From assembly GCA_905479495.1 (NCBI GenBank), contig CAJQMR010000037.1:1-64000 (forward strand): DNA of 64,000 nucleotides, read 5' to 3'. Of the stretch, positions 8,332-16,240 are shown piece by piece. A model generated the notes under the pieces. The model did not search any database. It saw only the letters and a list, made by a program, of their open reading frames with translations, and was not told the origin of the DNA. The translations under genes were made by a program, and so were the position numbers. Each line of letters opens with the position of its first letter. The first letter of the stretch is position 1. The DNA is from an uncultured Anaerolineae bacterium. Lineage in GTDB: Bacteria > Chloroflexota > Anaerolineae > Promineifilales > Promineifilaceae.

Positions 8332-8466
8332 ATGATGCAAGAAAACAAGATGAAGATTACGGAAAAAGATCGCAAGCGGATGAATAACAAGCTGTACCAA
8401 TTTTGGCGGTTTATTGTGCTAAACCTCAAAATTCTCAAGGCCGTAGACCACAGCAAACGGTCTTAG
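8332..8466 (+). CDS. small basic protein downstream of sqr
   Basis: A 44-residue ORF (starts MMQENKMKIT, ends KAVDHSKRS). GAGGGTGAG lies about 5 bases upstream and a perfect terminator hairpin 8 bases downstream. The sequence is Lys/Arg-rich with a central amphipathic aromatic stretch, LYQFWRFIVLNLKILKA (residues 21-37), that could lie on a membrane. No family recognised. The position between sqr and its terminator suggests an accessory or membrane-tethering role, but that is inference. Confidence 0.6.
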   Translation: MMQENKMKITEKDRKRMNNKLYQFWRFIVLNLKILKAVDHSKRS

Positions 8467-8473
8467 CCAAAAT

Positions 8474-8503
8474 GTGAAAGTCACTTTTGGAAGTGACTTT
8501 CAC
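8474..8503. terminator. perfect hairpin terminator
   Basis: GTGAAAGTCACTT-TTGG-AAGTGACTTTCAC: 13-bp stem, 4-base loop, between the sqr unit and the convergent propeller gene that stops at 8513. It has no long T-run on the plus strand, so its strength is uncertain. Confidence 0.75.
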
Positions 8504-8512
8504 TTAGCACAG

Positions 8513-9580
8513 TTAGTTGAAAAATCGGAACGTAAAAAGGTACTGAGTGTCTCTAGAAAAGATAGTGATGGTTCCGCTATCAGTAGTATTGATAATGTAA
8601 TCAGCAATTGGGCCTTCGTCTGCAAACGCTGTATCTGTGAATTGAACATTGCCTAGCCGTTGGCCCGAAATCTCATCTACAGCCCATAAAGTTGCGTCAT
8701 CAGTCAAGAAAAACACAGCATCCTGATCTACTGCAAAATCAGTAACGACAAGTCCGGTTCTGAGTTCCCACAGAGTAGATTCTGTTCTTGGATTGTAAGC
8801 ATAGATACCGATGCCAGTTGACACAACAAGATTACCATCGGAAAGTTCTCCCCAACGACGGGAGCGAATTCCTTTTGCGGAAAGCGCACTTGGTAATTCT
8901 TTTTCAGAGCCAAACCCAACCAGTTTTTCTTCTGTTACATCTCCTGTTTGAGCATCAATGTAAATATCATCAGGAAAAGAACTGTGACCATTATGGCCAT
9001 GAATCGCGACAATTTCTTCATTTGCATCCATGTAAGAGGTAAACGAAAAACCATGGTAGAGGCCTGACCAAACGACCGTTCCCGACTCAATATCAAATGC
9101 TGTCACTTTAATCGCGCCGGGTTTTACTAAATTATTTACGGAATCAAATGCAGGGTGTATTTGTGTGGAAAAAGCAATAAAAACATATTTCGCGTTGTTC
9201 GTTACTTCTGTGACTATCCCCTCAAGCTCTTGTTGCCAGACTATTTTGCCATTGGTTGCATTGATGCGCTGGAGAGAGTTTATAATGATCGGATCGTCAA
9301 GAGGATGAAGCCCTTCATTTTTTTCATGATAGACAATATCTTCCCCAATTTGAATTAAAAAAGGCTCAACTTGTCCATGTGGTCCAGGGCTTTCGGTTCT
9401 CAATGTGTGGTTTCTTATTTCTTGTAACCGAACAGGCTCAAAGTTGTCAGAATAATCTATCAGCAACGTCTGAATATCAGGTGTAGTTTGTAGCTGCCGC
9501 GCAAAGCCAATACCAAAATAAATACCCAATCCAGTAATGCCAGCAATAATTGCGAGAAGAATTATCTCTTTTCTTTCCAT
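8513..9580 (-). CDS. membrane-anchored PQQ-type beta-propeller protein
   Basis: 355 residues from ATG 9580 (MERKEIILLAIIAGITGL). The frame is open far upstream, but that part overlaps the neighbouring gene in another frame and is spurious. One N-terminal TM anchor (about 5-25) precedes an extracytoplasmic domain with propeller blades of the PQQ/PQQ-like type: NATNGKIVWQQEL, FDIESGTVVWSGL, NPRTESTLWELRT, VDEISGQRLGNV. No enzyme motif or PQQ ligand set is evident, so a binding or sensing role is more likely than dehydrogenase activity. It starts 13 bases after the stop of the gene at 9594-10265 and is probably co-transcribed. It is A/T-richer than its neighbours and contains no ACGGCCGT palindrome. 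Confidence 0.7.
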   Translation of the reverse strand: MERKEIILLAIIAGITGLGIYFGIGFARQLQTTPDIQTLLIDYSDNFEPVRLQEIRNHTLRTESPGPHGQVEPFLIQIGEDIVYHEKNEGLHPLDDPIIINSLQRINATNGKIVWQQELEGIVTEVTNNAKYVFIAFSTQIHPAFDSVNNLVKPGAIKVTAFDIESGTVVWSGLYHGFSFTSYMDANEEIVAIHGHNGHSSFPDDIYIDAQTGDVTEEKLVGFGSEKELPSALSAKGIRSRRWGELSDGNLVVSTGIGIYAYNPRTESTLWELRTGLVVTDFAVDQDAVFFLTDDATLWAVDEISGQRLGNVQFTDTAFADEGPIADYIINTTDSGTITIFSRDTQYLFTFRFFN

Positions 9581-9593
9581 CTTTGTTTGTTGT

Positions 9594-10265
9594 TTAACGT
9601 TTGCCAGTTGGCTTAATTTCCCACAGCCAGCAGACACGGCCGTCATCCATCCACTCAATCTCCCAACCATCATCGCCAATGGTGCGGCGCAGGCCGCGCA
9701 GGAGCATTTGCAGCCGCTGGGCGTGGGGCGGCAGGCTGCTGTCCGGGCGCTGCCAGCGGCCCAGGTGGGCCAGGCGAAGTTTGCCTTCGGGCAGGATAAT
9801 CTGGTCGGCGTCGGCGTCGGCGTTGGCTGGGGAAACGGCCGTTCCAGCCAGTTCTGTTTGGGGCAGGGTGATGAGCAGTACGTCGTGACGGCCGTTTTGC
9901 TGCTGCCAACATTCGCATAGCGAGTTGGCAAGTGCGGCCGGATCGCCTGGCTGGATGGGTGGTTGCGTAGGGCCAAACTGATTTTCTTGCAACGACCGTA
10001 ACACCATTTCATTCTCCAGCCGGGGGAAGCGGGCCAGGTTGTAGAGTAAATCATGGAGGGCCTGGGGGGAAACGGCCGTTATCGCCCCGTCATTTTCCTG
10101 AACAATGCCTTCGTCCAGCGCCAATTCGTAAAAATCATGCAGCAAAATGCCGCCCGCCGGAACAGGCAGGTTGGCATTGGCCGCCCGATCCAGCAAACAG
10201 CCCGGTTCGGCCACATCCCGCTTGGCTGCCCGTTTAGACCCTAACCAGGCAAAATAATATCTCAC
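9594..10265 (-). CDS. protein with PEP-synthase/pyruvate phosphate dikinase N-terminal-like segment
   Basis: 223 residues from GTG 10265, which has GGAGG 4 bases upstream; the frame extends to 10298, but that stretch is repeat DNA. The beginning (LGSKRAAKRDVAEPGCLLDR, then NLPVPAGGILLHDFYEL) resembles the start of the PPDK/PEP synthase N-terminal domain, where G-x-K-x-x-x-L-x-x-h-x-x-A-G-L-P-V-P-x-G-F is typical. The protein is far too short for the ATP-grasp, phosphohistidine and catalytic domains, and the usual GGKGANL glycines are replaced. It is probably a remnant or repurposed domain. The C-terminus is predicted mixed alpha/beta with no recognised motif. Confidence 0.5.
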   Translation of the reverse strand: MRYYFAWLGSKRAAKRDVAEPGCLLDRAANANLPVPAGGILLHDFYELALDEGIVQENDGAITAVSPQALHDLLYNLARFPRLENEMVLRSLQENQFGPTQPPIQPGDPAALANSLCECWQQQNGRHDVLLITLPQTELAGTAVSPANADADADQIILPEGKLRLAHLGRWQRPDSSLPPHAQRLQMLLRGLRRTIGDDGWEIEWMDDGRVCWLWEIKPTGKR

Positions 10266-10279
10266 AAATCCTCCAAAAT

Positions 10280-10350
10280 TTTTGGCCACAGAGAGCACAG
10301 AGATTTTGGAGAATTATTTCTCTTTTTCCTCTGTGCTCTCTGTGGCAAAT
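10280..10350. repeat. family A palindrome
   Basis: GCCACAGAGAGCACAGAG (10285-10302) and CTCTGTGCTCTCTGTGGC (10329-10346) form a perfect 18-bp stem with a 26-base loop. It lies between the lysyl-oxidase-like gene (stop 10353) and the downstream gene, so it can act as an intercistronic terminator. Confidence 0.75.
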
Positions 10351-10352
10351 TT

Positions 10353-12383
10353 TTATTCCAATGGCGAGCAGCCGATTTCGGCCAGGGCATCGCCGGTGAA
10401 GAGGGGCGCTGCATAGAGGGCGTAGTCGCCGCCCGGCTCGTTTTCATCGCGCACGAAGGGGCAGGTGAAGCTGAGCTGAACCGAGCTGCCGGAGACCACC
10501 TGGTTGAGCAGCGCATCGCTGAAGGTGCAGGCGGTGCCTGTGCCCAACATGGCGCTGGTTTCGCACAAGCGTACCACCTGGGCCGCGTCTCCTGCAACCG
10601 AGCAGCTGAGCTGTACCGTGCTGCCGGGCGTGCAGCGCAGGGCTGGGTCATCTTCAGTACTGGATTCAGGCAAATTGGGCAGAGGAACGGCCGTAAAGCC
10701 ACAATTCCGTCTTGGCCCCTGTTCGCTGCTGGCGCATGGCTCGGTGACAAAGCTGCCCGTCGCCGGAAGCACAACATCTTCTGTGCCGCTGTTGGTGGCG
10801 TCCCAATCCGCAACAAATTCGCACTGGGGGCGGCTGATGGGCAGACCGTTGCTGTTGCGCAGGCCGCTGGGTTCAAAAACGGGATTGCCCTCTTCGTCCA
10901 AAACGGGATAGCCTTCGCACAAAAATTGTTCTGTGTTGAAGCGGAAACTGAGCGGTAACTCGGTGGTCGCGTCTTCAAATGCGATGTCGGTGATGTCAAT
11001 CCATTGACAGTCCAGCCCCGCGCCATATTCATCGACCCAGCCAGCCTGGATGCCTTGGTTATTGCAGCTGTAATCATGCGTCAGCGGGGCCAGTTCGTTG
11101 TTGCTGAAGCGGCTGGTGCTTTCTACGCAGAACGCTTGCTTGCTGGGTTGGCTGGCGCTGCCCAACTGGAATTCGCCATAATTTTGGAAATGAAAATGGG
11201 CGTGGCAGCTGTTGTACTCAAACATATTGGTCAGCGGATTTTCGGCCACAACGGGGCCGATGTCCAGGGCTGTGCCGCCCAAATTGTGGGCAGTGGCGTC
11301 GAACTGAAGCAGCCGCCGCCAGCCAGCGCCATTAACGCAGCTTTCAGCCAATGCGCAGGAGTTGGGGGCAAAATAGCGGTAAATAATGCGGTTGTTTTGC
11401 AAATCTTCACTAACCACCAACAGATCGGGGGCATCTTCTGAAACAACTTCACCTATGCGGATTTCGTCGGCCAGATCGGGGTTCCATTCGAGGCGCTGGA
11501 AGCGGACGGCCGTTTCTACCGTACCCACCGTTGCATTTAAGGCCTGCAAACAGGAGAGCGTGGGCAGGGTGGTGCGATGGCAGCCCGCCGCGCCGCCACT
11601 GTCGGCGGTGCAGCTGTAGTCGTAAAAAATATCGACGTTTTCCGAGTCGTAGCTGTTGGGTGGGAAGCCGCCTTCATTGAGGCAGGCGTTGCCCGTGCGC
11701 TGGAACAGTTGGGTGGGGTCCGGTGGCAGGATGAACGGTTCCTCCCAGATGCCGCCAATTTCGGCCAGGGCGGGTTCTGCGTTGGCTGGCTCGTCCAGAC
11801 CGGTCAGCAAGGTGCTGCTAAATGTATAGTTGATGAGGATCAGGTCGTGGTTGTTGATGGTTTGACGTTCTGGCGCACTGTTTAGTTCAATGTGCCACAA
11901 CGATTGTGGCGGCAGGGGCAGCTGCCCTTTGTCCGCATAGAAAAACGGCCGAAAATGCAGCCGGTTGTAAGTCAGCGCCACCTGTCGCTGGGCCAGCTCA
12001 ATCCAAAACGCCTCCGATTCAGCGCCGAGTGCTGCGGCCACTTCGTCCCGCATCTCCTCCGGGTATTCATCAAGCAAAAGGCCCACCTGGCTGTCCATCC
12101 TCAGGCTGATCAGCGCGCCGTCGCCGTCAATGGGTGAGGGAATAAAGCTGGCAGCTTCGTTGACGATTTCCTCGGCGACAGCAGGCGTGCTGGTAGGCAA
12201 CGTGGTGGCAATGGCAGGTGGAGGAAGTGGGGCACTGTCGGTGGTGGTTACGGCCGTTTCTTTTGATTCGGCCGTGCCTGTGGCGGTGATGGTCTCCTCT
12301 GACTGTGGTTCCTGGCCACAGCTGGCAGCCAGGGTGATGGTTAAGAGTAAAAGGCCGATGGCAAAACGCATCAATTTGGTCAT
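10353..12383 (-). CDS. lysyl oxidase-like lipoprotein
   Basis: 676 residues. N-terminal lipoprotein signal with lipobox LAAS-Cys (Cys about 22), then a Ser/Thr/Pro-rich linker to about 75. The C-terminal half carries the copper motif of lysyl oxidases, SCHAHFHFQNYGEF (about 388-401, three His in HxHxH), followed by QGIQAGWVDEYGAGLDCQWI and DITDI, which match the LOX segment with QGIS-GW-D-Y and GQWIDITD. Many Cys suggest disulfides outside the membrane. LOX enzymes oxidise amines through a Lys-Tyr quinone (LTQ); the bacterial substrate is unknown. The family is rare in bacteria. The far C-terminal part (about 560-676) is of unknown function. Confidence 0.75.
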   Translation of the reverse strand: MTKLMRFAIGLLLLTITLAASCGQEPQSEETITATGTAESKETAVTTTDSAPLPPPAIATTLPTSTPAVAEEIVNEAASFIPSPIDGDGALISLRMDSQVGLLLDEYPEEMRDEVAAALGAESEAFWIELAQRQVALTYNRLHFRPFFYADKGQLPLPPQSLWHIELNSAPERQTINNHDLILINYTFSSTLLTGLDEPANAEPALAEIGGIWEEPFILPPDPTQLFQRTGNACLNEGGFPPNSYDSENVDIFYDYSCTADSGGAAGCHRTTLPTLSCLQALNATVGTVETAVRFQRLEWNPDLADEIRIGEVVSEDAPDLLVVSEDLQNNRIIYRYFAPNSCALAESCVNGAGWRRLLQFDATAHNLGGTALDIGPVVAENPLTNMFEYNSCHAHFHFQNYGEFQLGSASQPSKQAFCVESTSRFSNNELAPLTHDYSCNNQGIQAGWVDEYGAGLDCQWIDITDIAFEDATTELPLSFRFNTEQFLCEGYPVLDEEGNPVFEPSGLRNSNGLPISRPQCEFVADWDATNSGTEDVVLPATGSFVTEPCASSEQGPRRNCGFTAVPLPNLPESSTEDDPALRCTPGSTVQLSCSVAGDAAQVVRLCETSAMLGTGTACTFSDALLNQVVSGSSVQLSFTCPFVRDENEPGGDYALYAAPLFTGDALAEIGCSPLE

Positions 12384-12450
12384 GGGTCATGATTTTACCC
12401 ATTGTGGCGATGCGCTTCAAAGCGAGGTTGGCTTCCTCATGGTTTGTTTA

Positions 12451-12505
12451 ACACCCTCACCCCAGTCCTCTCCTTCAAGGGAGAGGACAAGGGAGGGGGT
12501 CAATT
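12451..12505. repeat. family D palindrome
   Basis: ACACCCTCACCCCAGTCCTC with the inner hairpin CTCTCC/GGAGAG, then GGGAGGGGGTCAATT. The TCA at its end (12500-12502) is the TGA stop of the DUF3179 gene, so the repeat supplies a stop codon. Confidence 0.7.
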
Positions 12506-13783
12506 TCCTGGCTGGTAAATAATTGTCTCCGGGCGGAAAGCGGCCCAGGAAAACCAGAAATGATCCCCGTGAATGATGCGCGCCAATTGTTGCCCAGCCA
12601 GCTCGCCTGCGGTGGCCTGTCCGACGATGTTCCAGGTGCTGCCGGTTTCGTTGTCGATAATTGCCTCGCCCTCTTTGTGGAAAGTGAGCAAACGGCCGTC
12701 CAGCACAGGATCAAACACGCCCGTGGCCCCCACGTCGGCACCATCAGCGATGTTGGCGGCACCCAGGGCGCTGGCGGTGCCGCCGACATGGAAGACCACC
12801 AGATTTTGTTCGCCTTGTGTGTCGTTGATGATGCCTTTAGCCATCAAAACGTCCAGCGGATAGGCCACATCGATGCCGTTGGGCAGCGAGACGGTGACCA
12901 CGCGGGCCACGGCAGGCAGCCGCTCGTCCAGCTCGCCATCGAACAAAAAGGGATTGCTGCCGATGGTATCGTAGCCGGTGTAAGGATTACGGCCGTAACT
13001 GCGGGCAAAGCCAGTCTCGCGCGACAAAATTACGCCGTCTGGGTATGCCTCTTTAAAATCAGCAAAGCTGATGATGGCCGATGGCAGGAAGGTGAGCTGC
13101 GCGCTTGCCTTGTTGCCAATCAACCCTTCGCCGGTAAACTGCTGCCAAAGGGTTTCTGTTTTTCGGTCGTACATCACCAAATCGGAGTTGCGCAGCAGGC
13201 CGGAGGTGCCAAACTCCACCGGTTCGCCATCCAGCACCCGCTCAAAAACGATGGCGGAGTTACACAGCGGGCAAAAGGTAACGATGATGGGCACATCGCC
13301 CACTGTGTCGTTGACGATTTCGTGCCAGGTGAGAATTTGTAGGGGGTAGGCGCGGGCGTCGCCATTGAGGTTCACGGCAACGACTGGCTCGTTATCTGCC
13401 AGCCACTCTTCTGCTTCCCCCAGTGTTACAAACTGCGGAAAGTCAATCGAGGGAATGCCGTCGCGGGGCGGGCCGCCGGAGAGCAGTTCGTCGCTGCTGA
13501 TGGTGCGCAGGCTCCAGTTGGTGTTCCAGTTGCGGGTGAGGGAAGCGAGGCTGCTGCTGCGGTCGTCGGTAGTGAAGAGGATTGTGCCGTCTTGTGGTAG
13601 GTTGGCTTCTTCTGTAGGCACAGCAGGTTCTTCAACCTGGGTGGGATCTTCTGTGGGGGGAACGGCCGTTGCCCCAGCAGATTCTACATTGTTTACAGAG
13701 TGTTCCACGCTTGTAGCACTTTGTGCCTGGCAGCCAATTAACAGGAAGCCTAAAACCATCAACCAAAAAATTGCTCGCATCAT
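12500..13783 (-). CDS. DUF3179 family lipoprotein
   Basis: 427 residues from ATG 13783 (MMRAIFWLMVLGFLLIGC), which has TAAGGAG at suitable spacing; the open frame upstream has no such site. Lipobox LLIG-Cys. After an acidic linker, the DUF3179 domain fills most of the protein, with characteristic segments DGIPSIDFPQF, AYPLQILTWHEIVNDT, VTFCPLCNSAIVF (the conserved TFCPLC motif), SGLLRNSDLVMYDR, LWQQFTGEG and GRNPYTGYDT. The two cysteines of CPLC could bind metal or form a disulfide. Function is unknown; it is widespread in Chloroflexota, halophilic archaea and some Proteobacteria. It is upstream of the LOX-like lipoprotein on the same strand. Confidence 0.85.
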   Translation of the reverse strand: MMRAIFWLMVLGFLLIGCQAQSATSVEHSVNNVESAGATAVPPTEDPTQVEEPAVPTEEANLPQDGTILFTTDDRSSSLASLTRNWNTNWSLRTISSDELLSGGPPRDGIPSIDFPQFVTLGEAEEWLADNEPVVAVNLNGDARAYPLQILTWHEIVNDTVGDVPIIVTFCPLCNSAIVFERVLDGEPVEFGTSGLLRNSDLVMYDRKTETLWQQFTGEGLIGNKASAQLTFLPSAIISFADFKEAYPDGVILSRETGFARSYGRNPYTGYDTIGSNPFLFDGELDERLPAVARVVTVSLPNGIDVAYPLDVLMAKGIINDTQGEQNLVVFHVGGTASALGAANIADGADVGATGVFDPVLDGRLLTFHKEGEAIIDNETGSTWNIVGQATAGELAGQQLARIIHGDHFWFSWAAFRPETIIYQPGN

Positions 13784-13957
13784 AAAATGCTCCTTACAAA
13801 CATCAGTAGCCGAGGATTCCAATCCTCGCATCTGCGCGCTCAGAAAGCGCAACATCTTTGATTATGGTTGATTTTTCTGGTTTTTCTGTGATCTGGCTCA
13901 CGAATTGGCTGCCGCCCCTTTCCAGGGAGAGGGCTGGAATGAAGGTCATAAAATTAA

Positions 13958-13977
13958 TCACGCAAAGACGCAAAGGG
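13958..13977. repeat. left arm of 20-bp inverted repeat flanking GxxExxY gene
   Basis: TCACGCAAAGACGCAAAGGG. Its inverted partner at 14383-14402 differs at one base. Shorter relatives occur at 14495-14510 and 27415-27432. Confidence 0.7.
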
Positions 13978-13986
13978 TTTGGTTGT

Positions 13987-14370
13987 TTATTCTCTTAGGC
14001 CATTTGCAACGCGCTTGATGTTACTTTTCAGCAAAAAACCACTAAAGTTGACGAGTATGCCCAGACGTTTGTTTGCTAAACGCAAATAAGTGAGAAGCTG
14101 CTTGCTGTGTACGGGAGCCAACTTTTCAACTGATTTGATTTCAACGATAACCAGCTCTTCAACAATAAGATCAGCCCGAAACCCTTGTTCGATTGTAACG
14201 TTGTCCCAAGTTACGGATACTGGAACTTGTTTATTAACTTTTAGACCTCGCTTGCTCAATTCGTGAAAAAGGACGGCTTCATAAACAGTCTCAAGCAATC
14301 CCGGCCCTAACTTCGTATGTATTTGATAACAAGCATTTACGATAATTTTGGCCACATCATTTTCATGCAT
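13987..14370 (-). CDS. GxxExxY family protein (PD-(D/E)XK-like)
   Basis: 127 residues from ATG 14370 (MHENDVAKIIVNACYQIH), preceded by GGGAGGG; the ORF can be extended 17 codons, but these come from the flanking repeat. The signature LGPGLLETVYEAVLFHEL contains G-x-x-E-x-x-Y. Further on, RADLIVEELVIVEIKSVE gives the D ... E-x-K pattern of PD-(D/E)XK nuclease folds. The family is common, uncharacterised, and scattered among bacteria. Here it is framed by a 20-bp inverted repeat on both sides, which suggests it moves as a small cassette. A nuclease role is inferred from the motif only. Confidence 0.8.
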   Translation of the reverse strand: MHENDVAKIIVNACYQIHTKLGPGLLETVYEAVLFHELSKRGLKVNKQVPVSVTWDNVTIEQGFRADLIVEELVIVEIKSVEKLAPVHSKQLLTYLRLANKRLGILVNFSGFLLKSNIKRVANGLRE

Positions 14371-14382
14371 GCCCTCTACCCT

Positions 14383-14402
14383 CCCTTTGCGACTTTGCGT
14401 GA
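14383..14402. repeat. right arm of 20-bp inverted repeat flanking GxxExxY gene
   Basis: CCCTTTGCGACTTTGCGTGA, reverse complement of 13958-13977 with one mismatch. It also contributes to the ribosome-binding region of the enclosed gene. Confidence 0.7.
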
Positions 14403-14421
14403 GATTTTTTCGCGACTGCAC

Positions 14422-14580
14422 TATTTTAATATGAGTACAAAATTATGTCATGGTTAACTAGCAGAAAGGGTCGCGAACAAGTTATCATTAGAAATCACGC
14501 AAAGGCGCGGAGGTGCTAGGATTTCCTCTGCCATCTAAGGCGCGCTGCCGCTGAATTTTTCGTGTGCGCTCTCAAAATTT
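14422..14580. other. intergenic, no gene
   Basis: About 160 A/T-rich bases between glyQS and the GxxExxY gene. Apart from a partial CACGCAAAGGCGCGG copy at 14495-14510, nothing is recognised. Confidence 0.5.
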
Positions 14581-15972
14581 TTACAGTTGGTCTTGCAAAT
14601 AATTGAGCAGCTGGTCGATGCTGACACGGTCTTGGGCAGTGGTGTCGCGGTGGCGCACGGTGACGCTGTTGTCCTCCAAAGTCTCAAAATCAATCGTGAT
14701 GCAAAACGGCGTGCCAATTTCGTCCTGATAATAATACCGTTTGCCGATGTTGCCCCGGTCGTCCCAGGTGGTGGTGTGGTGCGGGGCGATTGCTTCATAA
14801 ACTTGCTGGGCTTTTTGCACCAGCTCTGGTTTGTTGCGCAGGAGGGGGAAGACGGCCGTTTTATACGGTGCTAAATCCGGCTTAAAGCGCAACACGGTAC
14901 GCTTGTTTTCGGCATCGTGCCAGTATGCATCACACAGCAGCATCAAAAAGAGGCGGTTAATGCCCACGGCTGGCTCGATGACGTGTGGCACAAACGTCTT
15001 GCCGCTGAACGGGTCTTTGTAGCTGAGCTTGGCCCCAGAATGCTGAATATGCTGCTGCAAATCGTAATCGGTGCGGTAGGCGACGCCCCACAGTTCCTTG
15101 AAGCCAAAGGGGAAGCGGTAATCCAGGTCGAACGTTTCGCGACTGTAATGGCTGCGTTCCTTGTCAGAATGCCGCCGCCAGCGCAGATTTTCCTCGCGCA
15201 CGCCCAGCGTGTTGACCACAAAATGCCACATGCGCTGCTGCCATTCTTCAAACAACGTGTGCCAATCGGTTTGTTCCGGGTCAAAGAAATATTCAATCTC
15301 CGCTTGCTCAAACTCCAGCGTGCGGAAGACAAATTGGCCGGTGGTGATTTCATTGCGGAAGCTCTTGCCAATCTGGCCAATGCCAAAGGGCAGCTTGACG
15401 CGGGAGGAATCGAGTACCTGGCGGAAGTTGGTAAAGATGCCCTGAGCGGTTTCCCCCCGTAAATACACCTTGGACTTTTCACCTTCGATGGCCCCAACGG
15501 CCGTTTCAAACAAAATGTTAAATTCTTTCGGCGCAGTCACCGGATTGCCCTCAGGACTTAAAACTTTGTTTTCCGCGATGAACGCGCCCATTGCGGCCAC
15601 ATCCATTTCTTCCACCACCAGTTTGGGCGGGTTGGGCTGCTGGGCCAGCCAGGTCTCAATCAGGTGGTCGGCGCGGTATCGCTTGTGCGTCACCTTGTCC
15701 TCCACCAGCGGATCGGTGAAGGAAGCGACGTGCCCCGAAGCCACCCAGGTTTGCGGATGCAGCAGGATTTGGCTATCCAGGCCAATCATATCTGCCTTTT
15801 TGCGGATCATTTCCTGCCACCATTTGTCTTTGATGTTGCGTAGTAGCTCGGTACCCAGCGGGCCGTAATCGTAGGAGCTGGCCAGCCCGCCGTAAATTTC
15901 AGACGTTTGGTAGACAAAGCCGCGCCGTTTGGCCAGCGCGGTGATGGTTTCTAAAGTGAGTTGTTCGTTCAT
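14581..15972 (-). CDS. glyQS: glycyl-tRNA synthetase, single-chain type
   Basis: 463 residues from ATG 15972 (MNEQLTLETITALAKRRGF), chosen because GAGG is 6 bases upstream; an ATG 4 codons earlier lacks one. Class IIa synthetase of the alpha2, eukaryote/archaeal/Gram-positive type, not the alpha2beta2 type. Visible motifs: YGGLASSYDYGPLGTEL near the N-terminus, motif 2 FRNEITTGQFVFRTLEFEQA, the insertion segment YSRETFDLDYRFPFG, and motif 3 AVGINRLFLML with its arginine. The C-terminal anticodon-binding domain starts near LAPYKTAVFPL. It attaches glycine to tRNA-Gly in the cytoplasm. A T-box riboswitch lies upstream at 16084-16236, so expression should rise when uncharged tRNA-Gly accumulates. 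Confidence 0.95.
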   Translation of the reverse strand: MNEQLTLETITALAKRRGFVYQTSEIYGGLASSYDYGPLGTELLRNIKDKWWQEMIRKKADMIGLDSQILLHPQTWVASGHVASFTDPLVEDKVTHKRYRADHLIETWLAQQPNPPKLVVEEMDVAAMGAFIAENKVLSPEGNPVTAPKEFNILFETAVGAIEGEKSKVYLRGETAQGIFTNFRQVLDSSRVKLPFGIGQIGKSFRNEITTGQFVFRTLEFEQAEIEYFFDPEQTDWHTLFEEWQQRMWHFVVNTLGVREENLRWRRHSDKERSHYSRETFDLDYRFPFGFKELWGVAYRTDYDLQQHIQHSGAKLSYKDPFSGKTFVPHVIEPAVGINRLFLMLLCDAYWHDAENKRTVLRFKPDLAPYKTAVFPLLRNKPELVQKAQQVYEAIAPHHTTTWDDRGNIGKRYYYQDEIGTPFCITIDFETLEDNSVTVRHRDTTAQDRVSIDQLLNYLQDQL

Positions 15973-15996
15973 AGCATTCCTCATTTGGTTGAAAAT

Positions 15997-16083
15997 TAAC
16001 CCTCCCCCCAGCCCTCTCCCTACGAGGGATAGGGAGCCAGTTCCCTCCCCCTCTCAGGGGGATGGTTAGGGTGGGGGTGAAAC
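15997..16083. repeat. family D palindrome between T-box and glyQS
   Basis: TTAACCCTCCCCCCAGCCCT ... AGGGGGATGGTTAGGGTGGG. It is inserted in the leader between the T-box terminator and the glyQS start, so every glyQS mRNA carries it. Confidence 0.7.
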
Positions 16084-16236
16084 AAAAAATCCCTGCAACA
16101 CATAAAATTGTGTTGCAGGGACGGCTTTTTCAAGTCGCGGTTCCACCCTGCTTCCGCTGATTTTAATCGATTCAGCGGCATCTTTCTTGGGAGTGCAGCT
16201 CCCGCTTGCCAAAGGCGATCATCGCTGCGAGATATT
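16084..16236 (-). ncRNA. T-box riboswitch (glycine) with very short stem I
   Basis: On the minus strand the conserved T-box AGGGTGGAACCGCG lies at 16149-16136. It is followed by CGTCCCTG and a strong terminator, TCCCTGCAACACA/TGTGTTGCAGGGA with a T-run (16121-16084). The antiterminator pairs AGGG..CG with CGTCCCT, mutually exclusive with the terminator. A stem III-like hairpin, GCCGCTGA/TCAGCGG, precedes it. Upstream, GCAGC/GCTGC (16228-16195) closes a stem of only about 34 bases holding a GGC triplet (16210-16208), a glycine codon and the likely specifier. Canonical stem I is about 100 bases, so this one looks minimal. It controls glyQS. Confidence 0.88.
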
Positions 16237-16240
16237 TTTT

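Noticed and set aside
9581..10054. N-terminal extension of the propeller protein
   Set aside because: The extension runs through the gene at 9594-10265 in another frame and has no protein-like pattern; ATG 9580 begins a clean TM anchor.
9594..10265. Functional PEP synthase or pyruvate phosphate dikinase
   Set aside because: Only a weak N-terminal similarity; the ATP-grasp, phosphohistidine and PEP-binding regions are absent.
10262..11077. 271-residue ORF inside the lysyl-oxidase gene
   Set aside because: Out-of-frame shadow with Ala/Ser/Arg-rich composition; the LOX frame carries recognisable motifs over the same bases.
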